From NCBI GenBank assembly GCA_018697295.1, contig JABHTJ010000008.1, positions 1 through 53,435 on the forward strand: 53,435 nt of DNA, given 5' to 3'. Below the pieces are notes generated by a model that saw only the letters and a program-made list of their open reading frames with translations, ran no database searches and was not told the DNA's origin. The position numbers and the translations under genes were made by a program. Positions 1 through 8,087 of this stretch are shown piece after piece (the first letter of the stretch is position 1; the number at the start of each line of letters is the position of its first letter). This DNA comes from an archaeon. GTDB lineage: Archaea; Nanobdellota; Nanobdellia; Pacearchaeales; GW2011-AR1.

Positions 1-46
1 GAAGGACTGCGATGGCCGTTGCGAGAAGGATACTGGTGACTTTCAT
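1..46 (-). CDS. partial small protein, N-terminus MKVTSILLATAIAVL (signal/TM-like), runs off window edge
   Basis: Reverse complement of 1-46 reads ATG AAA GTC ACC AGT ATC CTT CTC GCA ACG GCC ATC GCA GTC CTT; hydrophobic; same strand as neighbours. Confidence 0.45.
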   Translation of the reverse strand, partial: MKVTSILLATAIAVL

Positions 47-60
47 GGTTAGTATCTTGG

Positions 61-94
61 TTGAAGAACGGTGAGAGAGTTGAAGAACGGTGAG
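61..94. repeat. two copies of ttgaagaacggtgag at 19-bp spacing
   Basis: Exact 15-mers at 61-75 and 80-94. Confidence 0.8.
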
Positions 95-188
95 CAAACA
101 TGCAAACCACCCCTACGAAATCACTTACCTAATGACTCGTTTTGAGTGGTTGTTCAGTGGTTGGTTTCTAGAGGTTACTCCAGACCAA

Positions 189-317
189 CTAGCGGACGTG
201 TTCGAAGGCTGCTACCATAGCCCAAATTAGGACTCCGATTGCCGCCGGTCCCAAATCTATTCTGAATGGGTTGGCGGATTTTCGAGGATTTGGTGGAGAA
301 ATTCGTCTGGAGTTCAT
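189..317 (-). CDS. 42-aa single-TM microprotein
   Basis: MNSRRISPPNPRKSANPFRIDLGPAAIGVLIWAMVAAFEHVR*; below ORF-track cutoff; basic N-term then TM. Confidence 0.5.
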   Translation of the reverse strand: MNSRRISPPNPRKSANPFRIDLGPAAIGVLIWAMVAAFEHVR

Positions 318-326
318 CGCGATTTG

Positions 327-851
327 TTATCCTGGGTTTGAAGTGTTTTGGAGACAGGAGAGATACACTGCGCCGGCCGAAAGCAAAGCAATAGTTACGA
401 TGAAGCGGAAGAAATTCTTTCTCCTTCGTTTTTTCTTGCCCTCTTTTAGCCTTTTCCGAGATTGGGAGATTTCGTCTAACGGATTTGCTCCTTTTCTTTT
501 TGTCGTGGCAATATGCCAGGTTTTTGAGACTTCATCTTCTTCGGGAAGATCTTCGTAGATCCAATCTTCTTCGGAAGCTGACCCAGAGGGACAATAGACT
601 TCTCCTTCAAGGAGCTCGTCAGGGAATATAGTTTCCCTATAATCGAGGTCCTCTCCGAAAGTGCCTGAAGACCATTCATCTCCCAAGGCGAAATCGCTTG
701 CGAGATCTTCTTCTAAATCCTCTTTCGAGGGATTTGAAGAAATTTCTTCAGAGAGTCCCCCTTCTTGCCTGGGGAAATCCTGAATTGGAGTGGGGCATGT
801 ACCCTTGTCGACTAAAATCGATCCAGGGTTTTTTGATTCTTGATCGGTCAC
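327..851 (-). CDS. 174-aa acidic protein with KRRRK patch and C-terminal TM anchor, no recognised family
   Basis: GTG start; ...LKEGKKKRRRKNFFRFIVTIALLSAGAVYLSCLQ... Confidence 0.6.
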   Translation of the reverse strand: MTDQESKNPGSILVDKGTCPTPIQDFPRQEGGLSEEISSNPSKEDLEEDLASDFALGDEWSSGTFGEDLDYRETIFPDELLEGEVYCPSGSASEEDWIYEDLPEEDEVSKTWHIATTKRKGANPLDEISQSRKRLKEGKKKRRRKNFFRFIVTIALLSAGAVYLSCLQNTSNPG

Positions 852-912
852 TGAGAATCTTTAGGGTGGATGGGACTGCCTCACAGGTTTGTGAGCAGCG
901 AAGTTAGGTGGA

Positions 913-1002
913 TTAAAGAACAACAGCTCCTGTTATCGCCAGTGAAATGACGAAGAGGATTGCTACTAGTTTGAGGATGCGGCTGTGGCGCGAGACATCC
1001 AT
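913..1002 (-). CDS. 29-aa single-TM microprotein
   Basis: MDVSRHSRILKLVAILFVISLAITGAVVL*; starts just after the stop of the 1007..1303 ORF. Confidence 0.45.
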   Translation of the reverse strand: MDVSRHSRILKLVAILFVISLAITGAVVL

Positions 1003-1006
1003 TGCC

Positions 1007-1303
1007 TCATGGCTCCTGATCAGAAAGAGATACACCATTAGGTTCTACTCCAGGCTCTTGATTGAGCTGGCTGAGGAGAGGGATGTAATGCCAGGCCAAG
1101 GCTGTGGCGACGACGAAGGCGAGAATGGAGACGAGGCAGAAACTGACCTTCCTTCTCTTTCTTCCATTCCTTCTCCTGTCGCGTTTCTCTCGACGTTCTG
1201 CCCTCTCGGTTTTACTGAGTGGTTCTGGGTCGTCGAAGAAATCGAGTTCGTCGATTGGGTCGATTGGATCTAAGTCATCTAGTCTAGTAGAGTTTGTTTC
1301 CAT
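1007..1303 (-). CDS. 98-aa protein: acidic N-term, Arg-rich linker, one TM
   Basis: ...ERREKRDRRRNGRKRRKVSFCLVSILAFVVATALAWHY... Confidence 0.6.
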   Translation of the reverse strand: METNSTRLDDLDPIDPIDELDFFDDPEPLSKTERAERREKRDRRRNGRKRRKVSFCLVSILAFVVATALAWHYIPLLSQLNQEPGVEPNGVSLSDQEP

Positions 1304-1341
1304 GATGGTTGGTTGGTGAAAGTTCCTTTCTTGAGGAACGC

Positions 1342-1572
1342 CTAGTAGGACCTTGTACGAATGAGCTCCTGGGCAGTAGAGTAGAATTGTTCTCCTTCCT
1401 GGGGAAATCCCTTCTCTGTGAAGAGTTGGCTTATTTCATTGCTGAGAGCCTCTGCTCCAGGAAAGTCACACTCCCCTATCTCTGCAAGGATTAGATCTCT
1501 GGAAAGATCCATTGCCTTGGAGATTTCTCCTTCAGCGAGGAGTGTTGCGACGAGATTAGTCTTCGGCGGCAT
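1342..1572 (-). CDS. 76-aa helical hypothetical protein
   Basis: ORF track; co-oriented, tightly packed. Confidence 0.5.
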   Translation of the reverse strand: MPPKTNLVATLLAEGEISKAMDLSRDLILAEIGECDFPGAEALSNEISQLFTEKGFPQEGEQFYSTAQELIRTRSY

Positions 1573-1589
1573 ATTTGCTGGGGTTTGGG

Positions 1590-2045
1590 CTAGAGGAGAG
1601 GGGTGAAGGACCTTTTCCCAGAACCGAGACGTGTCAGGACGATCGCTGCGAAGTTGCGTGCCAAGAGGTTTTTCTCTTCAGGGTGTTGTTCTTCGAAGAG
1701 TTTACCGATTCTGCCGGCGACACTTCTTGCAGCAGTCGTCTCCCGAAATTCGCTCTTCGGATGACGGTCTATCACCCAGGTTGCGAAAGTCAAGGCGACG
1801 GCCTTACCATCCCGAACAAGAACATTGGCAACCTCTTCGAGGATGGTGTCCTCAAGTGGAGCCAGCATGAGCAGTTCGACTCGCTCCTCAAGAGTTAGTG
1901 GAGCGTCTTCTTCGGATGAAACCGAATCGGACATGGCAATGCGATTCTCTCCGACCTCAAAGAGTTTTGTGGACGAAGGAGGCGTTGTTGCGAGAGGGAT
2001 GATGGACGGCGTGGCGGATGCGGAGAGGGGATTGAGGTGAGTCAT
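1590..2045 (-). CDS. 151-aa hypothetical protein (start may be internal, MSDSVSSEED...)
   Basis: ORF track; co-oriented, tightly packed. Confidence 0.5.
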   Translation of the reverse strand: MTHLNPLSASATPSIIPLATTPPSSTKLFEVGENRIAMSDSVSSEEDAPLTLEERVELLMLAPLEDTILEEVANVLVRDGKAVALTFATWVIDRHPKSEFRETTAARSVAGRIGKLFEEQHPEEKNLLARNFAAIVLTRLGSGKRSFTPLL

Positions 2046-2054
2046 TGGGATCTC

Positions 2055-2225
2055 TTAGCGGTCGGTGGAGATTGGAGTCTCCTGAGTTTGGGATTGGTGA
2101 GACGGGAAACACTGCGCCATAAATGCAGTTGCTACGAAGATGGCGAAGAAGTAGTAGAAGATCATGCGGAACGCACGCCTCCAGTTGATGTCGTTGCTTG
2201 ACGACCTTGGGCTAGGAGCGGGCAT
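2055..2225 (-). CDS. 56-aa single-TM microprotein
   Basis: MPAPSPRSSSNDINWRRAFRMIFYYFFAIFVATAFMAQCFPSHQSQTQETPISTDR*; overlaps 3' end of the 2212..2679 ORF. Confidence 0.5.
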   Translation of the reverse strand: MPAPSPRSSSNDINWRRAFRMIFYYFFAIFVATAFMAQCFPSHQSQTQETPISTDR

Positions 2226-2679
2226 ATTCTCCTTCTTGGTCGGCAGTTGAAATTGCCTGCCTTATTGTATCTCTAGAAGAAGAGAAGACCGTTCTTCCCT
2301 CGCCAACTAGGACTTGTCGCGTCATCTTGATGACGATGGCCTTTCGAGCGAACGTGTATCTTGGCCTTGGAGCAGAAGAGGCCATGGGGATGCGAGCGAA
2401 CAAACTCTCGCTGTCTATATTCCGGAGGAATTCATAGACTGCCACCACCGTTAGACGGTGGGCTGTTTCTTGGGATAGGCAGATCGAAGATCTTCTTTCC
2501 ACCCTATCTACAATCGCACAGGCCAGTTTCCAGTGGTCTGCAAAACTGAAGATGAGGAAGCGAGAGTCCACGAGGACTTCGCGTGGTTCGTTTGTGAGCA
2601 ACTCCTCCCAAAGCGTATTGAGGAAGTTGCGGGCTCCAGACGGTGGCCTGAAGGTAGGGGGGGATTCTAGAGGTTGCAT
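2212..2679 (-). CDS. 155-aa hypothetical protein
   Basis: AAGGAG Shine-Dalgarno-like sequence upstream of ATG (caaggagtaccgcgccATG). Confidence 0.55.
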   Translation of the reverse strand: MQPLESPPTFRPPSGARNFLNTLWEELLTNEPREVLVDSRFLIFSFADHWKLACAIVDRVERRSSICLSQETAHRLTVVAVYEFLRNIDSESLFARIPMASSAPRPRYTFARKAIVIKMTRQVLVGEGRTVFSSSRDTIRQAISTADQEGEYARS

Positions 2680-2718
2680 GGCGCGGTACTCCTTGTTGGA
2701 GGTTGTGGCGAAGGACTA

Positions 2719-3000
2719 TCAGTCAATGTCCTGTAGAGAGATTGATTCGACTTCCGCTATCTCTAGTGGAAGCGCGGCTGCGGCTGCTCCTTTCTGGAGA
2801 GCGAGCTCATCGAAGTAGGAATCTCCTTCGGCCTCATGGTCGAGAGTTTCCCATTCCTTGGAGAAAGCGCGATCGTCGTAGCACTCTCTTATTTCTTCTT
2901 CTGGAGTGGCCGAGAAGTCGAGTTCTGGCGAGGTCACGAAGCCTTCATGTTCTTCCGAAGACTGTCGATTGAGCTCTTCTGCTGAAAGATGGATGGTCAT
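2719..3000 (-). CDS. 93-aa acidic hypothetical protein
   Basis: AAGGAG upstream of ATG (caaggagcaccgcgacATG). Confidence 0.55.
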   Translation of the reverse strand: MTIHLSAEELNRQSSEEHEGFVTSPELDFSATPEEEIRECYDDRAFSKEWETLDHEAEGDSYFDELALQKGAAAAALPLEIAEVESISLQDID

Positions 3001-3049
3001 GTCGCGGTGCTCCTTGGCTGGAGTAGTGGTTGGGGCGAAGGACGGAGTC

Positions 3050-3235
3050 TTAGCTCTGGCTGAGCTGCTTGCCCACGAAAAAGAGAAGGATGACGATTCC
3101 TATGCAGACCGGGACTCCGACGTACCAGTTGGTCCAGTCTCTTCGTCTTGCTTGCTGACGCCTTTCTTGCGAAGCATCTTCTTCGAGTAGTTCGTTGAGT
3201 TCTTCTGTGTCTTCGGGAAGTTCGGTGAGTTCCAT
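3050..3235 (-). CDS. 61-aa protein: acidic N-term, Arg-rich, C-terminal TM
   Basis: MELTELPEDTEELNELLEEDASQERRQQARRRDWTNWYVGVPVCIGIVILLFFVGKQLSQS. Confidence 0.55.
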   Translation of the reverse strand: MELTELPEDTEELNELLEEDASQERRQQARRRDWTNWYVGVPVCIGIVILLFFVGKQLSQS

Positions 3236-3570
3236 AATCCTAAGATGGTAGGGGTTTTTGCAGGTATTCCGACGAGAAACAGTGGTATTTCGGGGGAAAA
3301 ATCTGAGAGAATGGACCTCAAATTAGCGCAGTGGCTAGAGAAAACAGTTCTCTTTCAAGCCTCAGAATAGGTTGTTGCCAACTTTTATTCGAGGTATTCC
3401 GTTATGTTTCTGGTGTTACTTGTAGCTTTTTTAGGGGTACGTTGTTACTGGGAGGACAAAGTGTCCGAAACGGAATGGTTTATTTGAGGTTTTTATGAGT
3501 GATTGAGAAGTGTTTTTGCTTTATAAGTTTTACTGATTTGTCATTTTATAGTTATGACAAAATCAAAGAA

Positions 3571-4275
3571 TTATTGAGAAGTTTTTCTGAGTGCTTGTGC
3601 GGCTAGATCAAGAGTTTTTTGATTTCTTAGTTGTTTTGCTGCTGCCTCTTTTACCTTATCTTTTACAAAAGTTTTTATGAGAGTCATTGCAATTTTTGGA
3701 GAAGCAATTAGAAAGTATACTCCGAAGATTACAACTAGTAGTGCAATAATTAATGCGATTGCGATTCCCCATGGAAGGATTACATTCCAGACGATTATCA
3801 GGATGTGAGTGAATGCAGATGCTGCCATGAAAATTACTTTGAAGACAAGCAAGGGTACAAAAATTGCCAAACCGATTGTTCGTGCAACATAATCATTTGG
3901 AAAAAATGAGAAATATTTTGGGAGGTTTAGAACTAGGTGAGCAATGAGAAATAACATAATATAAAAGTTGATAAAAAATAGCCAAGAGATTTCAGGAATC
4001 ATTCCAAAAATTAATCCTAGCCATTGGGCATTTTCTGCTATCCAGGCATTGATTATATCAATTTTTACTTCCGCATTTGTTTTGAGAGTTTCTAATTTTC
4101 CCCAGTGAATTTTTCCTGTTTCTGGATCTATTGGAATGCCTTCAGTTATATTTTCTATTGCCTCTACATCATCTCCTTCAAATCCGGTGCTTGGTTGTTC
4201 GAGTGCGAGAACTTGAGAAAACAAAAGAAGTGCAAGAATTACTAAGGATATTCGAGATACAAACTCTTTTTTCAT
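3571..4275 (-). CDS. multi-TM protein with signal peptide
   Basis: N-terminal signal sequence, several TM segments. Confidence 0.75.
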   Translation of the reverse strand: MKKEFVSRISLVILALLLFSQVLALEQPSTGFEGDDVEAIENITEGIPIDPETGKIHWGKLETLKTNAEVKIDIINAWIAENAQWLGLIFGMIPEISWLFFINFYIMLFLIAHLVLNLPKYFSFFPNDYVARTIGLAIFVPLLVFKVIFMAASAFTHILIIVWNVILPWGIAIALIIALLVVIFGVYFLIASPKIAMTLIKTFVKDKVKEAAAKQLRNQKTLDLAAQALRKTSQ

Positions 4276-4372
4276 TCTTGTGTTAAGTATATGAAACTTT
4301 TAAACTTTGCGCGCGGTTGCTCGGAAACTGTATGAAGCAAACTATTTTAAAGATTATTTTGTTGGAATTGCT

Positions 4373-4990
4373 ATGAAGAGGCTCAATCTATTTTTGATTT
4401 TGATTGTCTTAGTTAGTTCTTTTGCACTCGTTGCTGGAGCAGAGGAAGATAACCCGACGATTAATGAAACTCTAGAGGAATTATCAGAGACATTAGAAGA
4501 AGAAGGATATGGGTTTAATTCGTCTTTTGATGGCGAGGTTATGATAATAGAACCATTGAAAATTCCTGCGAGAATTCTTTTAGGAATTCCACTAGAAGAA
4601 GATGTTCAAATAGAAATATTTATTGTGTTAATATCATTATGGGTCGCAATATTTATGTTGATCCTCGGAGTTTTGCAGTTAACCTCTTTTATGAATGAAG
4701 GCTATGTGCGATTTCTTGGTGCACTCGTTATTACATCTCTGATTTCACTTACGGGAATTACTTTATGGATGGTAGAGTATTTGTTTTACCTTTTAGATTT
4801 CTTTGACTGGATAGAGAAGTTAGGATCGTGGCAAATCGTTTTAGGAATTCTCGTCGGTGGATTAGTCATCTTGGCAGTTAAGAAATTGATGGACCGTTTG
4901 GGATTGAAAATCGAAGAAGAGCAAGATAATTCAATAGTTAGAAATATGAACTTGCTTGGCACTAATGCTCAGGAAATGGCAAAACAATAG
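4373..4990 (+). CDS. multi-TM protein with signal peptide (start trimmed from TTG at 4307 to ATG at 4373)
   Basis: MKRLNLFLILIVLVSSFALVAGAEEDNPT... classic signal peptide. Confidence 0.7.
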   Translation: MKRLNLFLILIVLVSSFALVAGAEEDNPTINETLEELSETLEEEGYGFNSSFDGEVMIIEPLKIPARILLGIPLEEDVQIEIFIVLISLWVAIFMLILGVLQLTSFMNEGYVRFLGALVITSLISLTGITLWMVEYLFYLLDFFDWIEKLGSWQIVLGILVGGLVILAVKKLMDRLGLKIEEEQDNSIVRNMNLLGTNAQEMAKQ

Positions 4991-5048
4991 AGTTCACTCA
5001 TATTCTAAAAAAATAAAAAACCATAAAAAAATAAATGGTTATAAAAAA

Positions 5049-5765
5049 TTAATTTTCTGCTGCATCTGCTGCTGCGTTTGCTTCATCAACATTTGCCTGT
5101 CTTCCTGCAATCGCACGTCGAACGTTATCCTTTACTTGACCCATATCCTCATCCATAGACAGTTTTCCAACTTTCCCAAACATCCAGCCGATAGCAAAGA
5201 ACATTAGTACTGATAGGCCTGCTAATATCCTGTGCAGCCATAGTGCCGTAGAATCATCAGGTGCTGTGAGATTTTTATAGATTAGGAATAGAGAAAATGC
5301 TCCCCACATTGCCCATGCAAATGCCTTATTCATCAATCTTTGAGCAGGTTTTTTCTTGGTTCCTGTTGAAGCCAGTTGGAAAGTAAATGCTGTTAAGATT
5401 ATAAATGGTAAAACTCCTCCTAGAACAAATCCGAGTGCCGAATAAGTTGTCATTAAAACAAAAATTTCGTGAGGGGTAATATATGCCATCGATAGGAACC
5501 CTACAATTATTGCAACGGCCCATTTTAGTGGATCTTTTCCCTTTCCACTCAAACCTGGAATTGCGCCTGAAACACCGAAGATTAGAATACTAAGTAATGC
5601 CCAGAATAAATATTTTGCAAAATTTGCGCTAAAATCTTTACCTTCCTCCCAAACAGTTAACCAATCACCGATAGGATTTGCAGCTGCTACGAAATTCATA
5701 GCGAAGGCAAATAGGAACAATCCTAGAATACTATAACTTAAAATTTTTTTTGTATTTTTTTTCAT
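5049..5765 (-). CDS. multi-TM protein, probable paralogue of the two following genes
   Basis: LFWALLSILIFG...MTTYSALGFVLGGVLPFIIL resembles PYSxLG core of neighbours. Confidence 0.75.
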   Translation of the reverse strand: MKKNTKKILSYSILGLFLFAFAMNFVAAANPIGDWLTVWEEGKDFSANFAKYLFWALLSILIFGVSGAIPGLSGKGKDPLKWAVAIIVGFLSMAYITPHEIFVLMTTYSALGFVLGGVLPFIILTAFTFQLASTGTKKKPAQRLMNKAFAWAMWGAFSLFLIYKNLTAPDDSTALWLHRILAGLSVLMFFAIGWMFGKVGKLSMDEDMGQVKDNVRRAIAGRQANVDEANAAADAAEN

Positions 5766-5894
5766 ATTATACCTCCTTTCAGTAATTTATAATTGAAGAT
5801 AACTTATCCTCTTAATTATATATTTGTTAGAATTTAATAGAAAAAGAATATTATAAACTTTACCTTCGAGATTCATTTGAGATGAGTAATTAAA

Positions 5895-6674
5895 TTAACC
5901 TTTTCTTAGGCGTTTGATTTGATCAACTAGATTTTTTCTCATTTTAATGTAGACGTGTTTTGGATAACGGTTTTTACTATAATGTTCTTCGAGTTTATCT
6001 AATTCCTCATCCAATTTTGCGGCAATTTGCAATTTTTTTGCTTGATCGATCACACCATATTCTTGCTTGATTATTGCCCTTCTTATCGTTCCGTCGAAGA
6101 ATAAAAATAAGAATGCTAGAACTCCGGTCCAAAAGTATATCCACGAGAGTGCTCCGAGTTGATCATACCTAGAGCCCCAAATTCCCAAATAAACGACGAT
6201 GAAAAATATCCAAAGAACTCTTCTCACAATCGTAGGACCTGTAAAACTCTGCACGAAATAAAAGTAGATTAAGAGTGGCAAGAATGCAGTCAAACTTACT
6301 CCGAGCACAGAATAAGGTAAAATCATTGTCTGAACTAAACTACTTTCGACTAAGAATCTCGTCGATAAAAGTGAAACACTTACGGCGATAATCCAGCGAA
6401 TTACTTTATTTTTATCTCCTTCGAAAATTGGAATTCTTGAAATGCTAATATAGACTATTGTTAGAATTACTACTAAGAATAAAATCCTTTCAAATAATAA
6501 ATCTCCAGAGCCTCCAAGAAGTGCTGCGAAAAATGGTCCGAGTAAACTCTCTACGAGGAGGATTAATTGATTCATGCCGTTGCCAAGACCTGTAATTGGA
6601 TCTTGGAGATAAGACGCGCTTGCAAAAGTAATTGCCTGAATAAACAATAGTAATGAAGGTAGCGTCTTTTTCAT
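5895..6674 (-). CDS. multi-TM protein with signal peptide, PYSVLG motif
   Basis: ILFLVVILTIVYISISRIPIF...VQTMILPYSVLGVSLTAFLPLLIYF. Confidence 0.75.
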   Translation of the reverse strand: MKKTLPSLLLFIQAITFASASYLQDPITGLGNGMNQLILLVESLLGPFFAALLGGSGDLLFERILFLVVILTIVYISISRIPIFEGDKNKVIRWIIAVSVSLLSTRFLVESSLVQTMILPYSVLGVSLTAFLPLLIYFYFVQSFTGPTIVRRVLWIFFIVVYLGIWGSRYDQLGALSWIYFWTGVLAFLFLFFDGTIRRAIIKQEYGVIDQAKKLQIAAKLDEELDKLEEHYSKNRYPKHVYIKMRKNLVDQIKRLRKG

Positions 6675-6695
6675 AGTTGAATTAGATGAATAGAG

Positions 6696-6703
6696 TTTAT
6701 AAA
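6696..6703 (-). promoter_or_regulatory. TATA box (TTTATAAA) of the 5895..6674 gene
   Basis: Nearest edge 22 nt upstream of ATG; leaderless archaeal spacing. Confidence 0.5.
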
Positions 6704-6712
6704 ATTTAGGGA

Positions 6713-7516
6713 TTATACACTTAAATCAGTAATTCTTTTCATTATAGATTCTCTGTCTTTTTCCCATCCATGCCTTCCCGTATTATTTGAATAAATTCCT
6801 TGATATCCATCCCCTCTCTTTGCGAAATCTTCATCAGCCTTATCTAACTCTTCCATTAATAGTTTCGCTCGTTTTTTTGTCTGAACAGTATGAATTCTTT
6901 CAATTTGAGAATTTACCTTCATTTTTTGAAAATGTACATCAAATGGGATCATTAATAGTGCTGCAACCGCAGTTACTAAATAGATATATCCGAAGTTTGC
7001 TAGCTCATCCCATCTTGAAAAATATAATCCAATGAAAACGACTGCAAAAAATGCCCAAGAAGTTTTTCTTGCTAAAGTCAATTTAAATTCTTTAACGATT
7101 ATGAAATATAATGCAAATGGAAGTCCAGCACTAACAGCGATACCTAACGCTGAATAGGGAAGAATTGCAGTTTGTACAACTGCCGAATTTCCAAACCACC
7201 TTATGGATAAAACCGCTGCGGCAATGCTTACAGTCCAAAGCGACCATGCCCTCTCATTGAAAAACTCAACTTTTGAGAGTGCGACAAAAAGAATAGTAAA
7301 TATGATTACGAGGAATAAAATTTTTGCTAGGAACGTTTCTCCATTCGCAGCTTCTCCAACAATTCCTTCAAGCAATGGTTTGAATAATTCGAAGACTCCT
7401 TTTCCACCCTCCTGAATTCCGGCGATTATTCCATCTGCAGGTCCTGCACTCACCAATCCAGCCAGAAGACTCACAAATAGTAGTCCAAAAATTGCAATGC
7501 TTATTCCCTTTTTCAT
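6713..7516 (-). CDS. multi-TM protein with signal peptide, PYSALG motif, paralogue of the 5895..6674 gene
   Basis: ILFLVIIFTILFVALSKVEFF...VQTAILPYSALGIAVSAGLPFALYF. Confidence 0.75.
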   Translation of the reverse strand: MKKGISIAIFGLLFVSLLAGLVSAGPADGIIAGIQEGGKGVFELFKPLLEGIVGEAANGETFLAKILFLVIIFTILFVALSKVEFFNERAWSLWTVSIAAAVLSIRWFGNSAVVQTAILPYSALGIAVSAGLPFALYFIIVKEFKLTLARKTSWAFFAVVFIGLYFSRWDELANFGYIYLVTAVAALLMIPFDVHFQKMKVNSQIERIHTVQTKKRAKLLMEELDKADEDFAKRGDGYQGIYSNNTGRHGWEKDRESIMKRITDLSV

Positions 7517-7536
7517 AGTATTAGATATTATTTGAC

Positions 7537-7544
7537 TTTATAAA
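7537..7544 (-). promoter_or_regulatory. TATA box (TTTATAAA) of the 6713..7516 gene
   Basis: About 21 nt upstream of ATG. Confidence 0.5.
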
Positions 7545-7547
7545 TTT

Positions 7548-7808
7548 TTATTTGCTCTTTTCTCTTTGATATCCGACAATTTTTCTTTCCTTTCCCTTGC
7601 CTTCATAAATTGGAACTTCTGCTGTTTCGTGAGAGATTTTTTTTGAACTTTTATCGAGCATTGCGATTACGACACCGACGATGACAATACCAATTCCTAG
7701 ATATGAGCCAAAAGAAGCTAAGAAAGGTATTTTATCTGGTGCTGCGATATTTAAGAACATAATAATTAAACCAATTACTGAAATTACATATCCTGCCGCT
7801 TTTTTCAT
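7548..7808 (-). CDS. small membrane protein
   Basis: two TM segments; TTTATAAA at 7830-7837. Confidence 0.65.
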   Translation of the reverse strand: MKKAAGYVISVIGLIIMFLNIAAPDKIPFLASFGSYLGIGIVIVGVVIAMLDKSSKKISHETAEVPIYEGKGKERKIVGYQREKSK

Positions 7809-7829
7809 AGAAGTTCATAGTATTCTGAT

Positions 7830-7837
7830 TTTATAAA
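7830..7837 (-). promoter_or_regulatory. TATA box (TTTATAAA) of the 7548..7808 gene
   Basis: 22 nt upstream of ATG. Confidence 0.5.
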
Positions 7838-7901
7838 ACTTTTTACCACAGTAATTCTTGATTACAATAATCTATATAAAGTATTGAGACAAAAATTAAG
7901 T

Positions 7902-8087
7902 ATGGGAAAATTTATTTCGATGATTGCTGGACTCGTGTTCTTGCTTATTCCAATTTATTTGTGGATTGTTGACTTGTGGAGCTTTGGCCTTGCAGCGACG
8001 ATGTTTTTGAAAGGTTCACTTATGTGGGGATTTATGGGACTTGGATTAATCTTGTTAGTTACAGGATTACTTAGTTTGAAAGATTAA
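7902..8087 (+). CDS. small two-TM membrane protein
   Basis: MGKFISMIAGLVFLLIPIYLWIVDLWSFG...; TATATAAA upstream; track start 7884 is TTG. Confidence 0.6.
   Translation: MGKFISMIAGLVFLLIPIYLWIVDLWSFGLAATMFLKGSLMWGFMGLGLILLVTGLLSLKD

Noticed and set aside
271-2972. plus-strand ORFs in the GC-rich segment (271..558, 947..1273, 1575..1898, 2703..2972 and others)
   Set aside because: Overlap the coherent minus-strand operon, low-complexity or Ser/Arg-rich, lack consistent initiation signals
3321-3400. tRNA-like string (ttagcgcagtggctagag ... ttcgaggt)
   Set aside because: D-arm-like words only; no matching acceptor stem, anticodon stem or GGTTCRA T-arm could be built
3502-3582. attgagaagt repeated at the 3' end of the 3571..4275 gene, as a third gene-tail duplication
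   Set aside because: Only about 10 bp of identity, not above chance in AT-rich sequence
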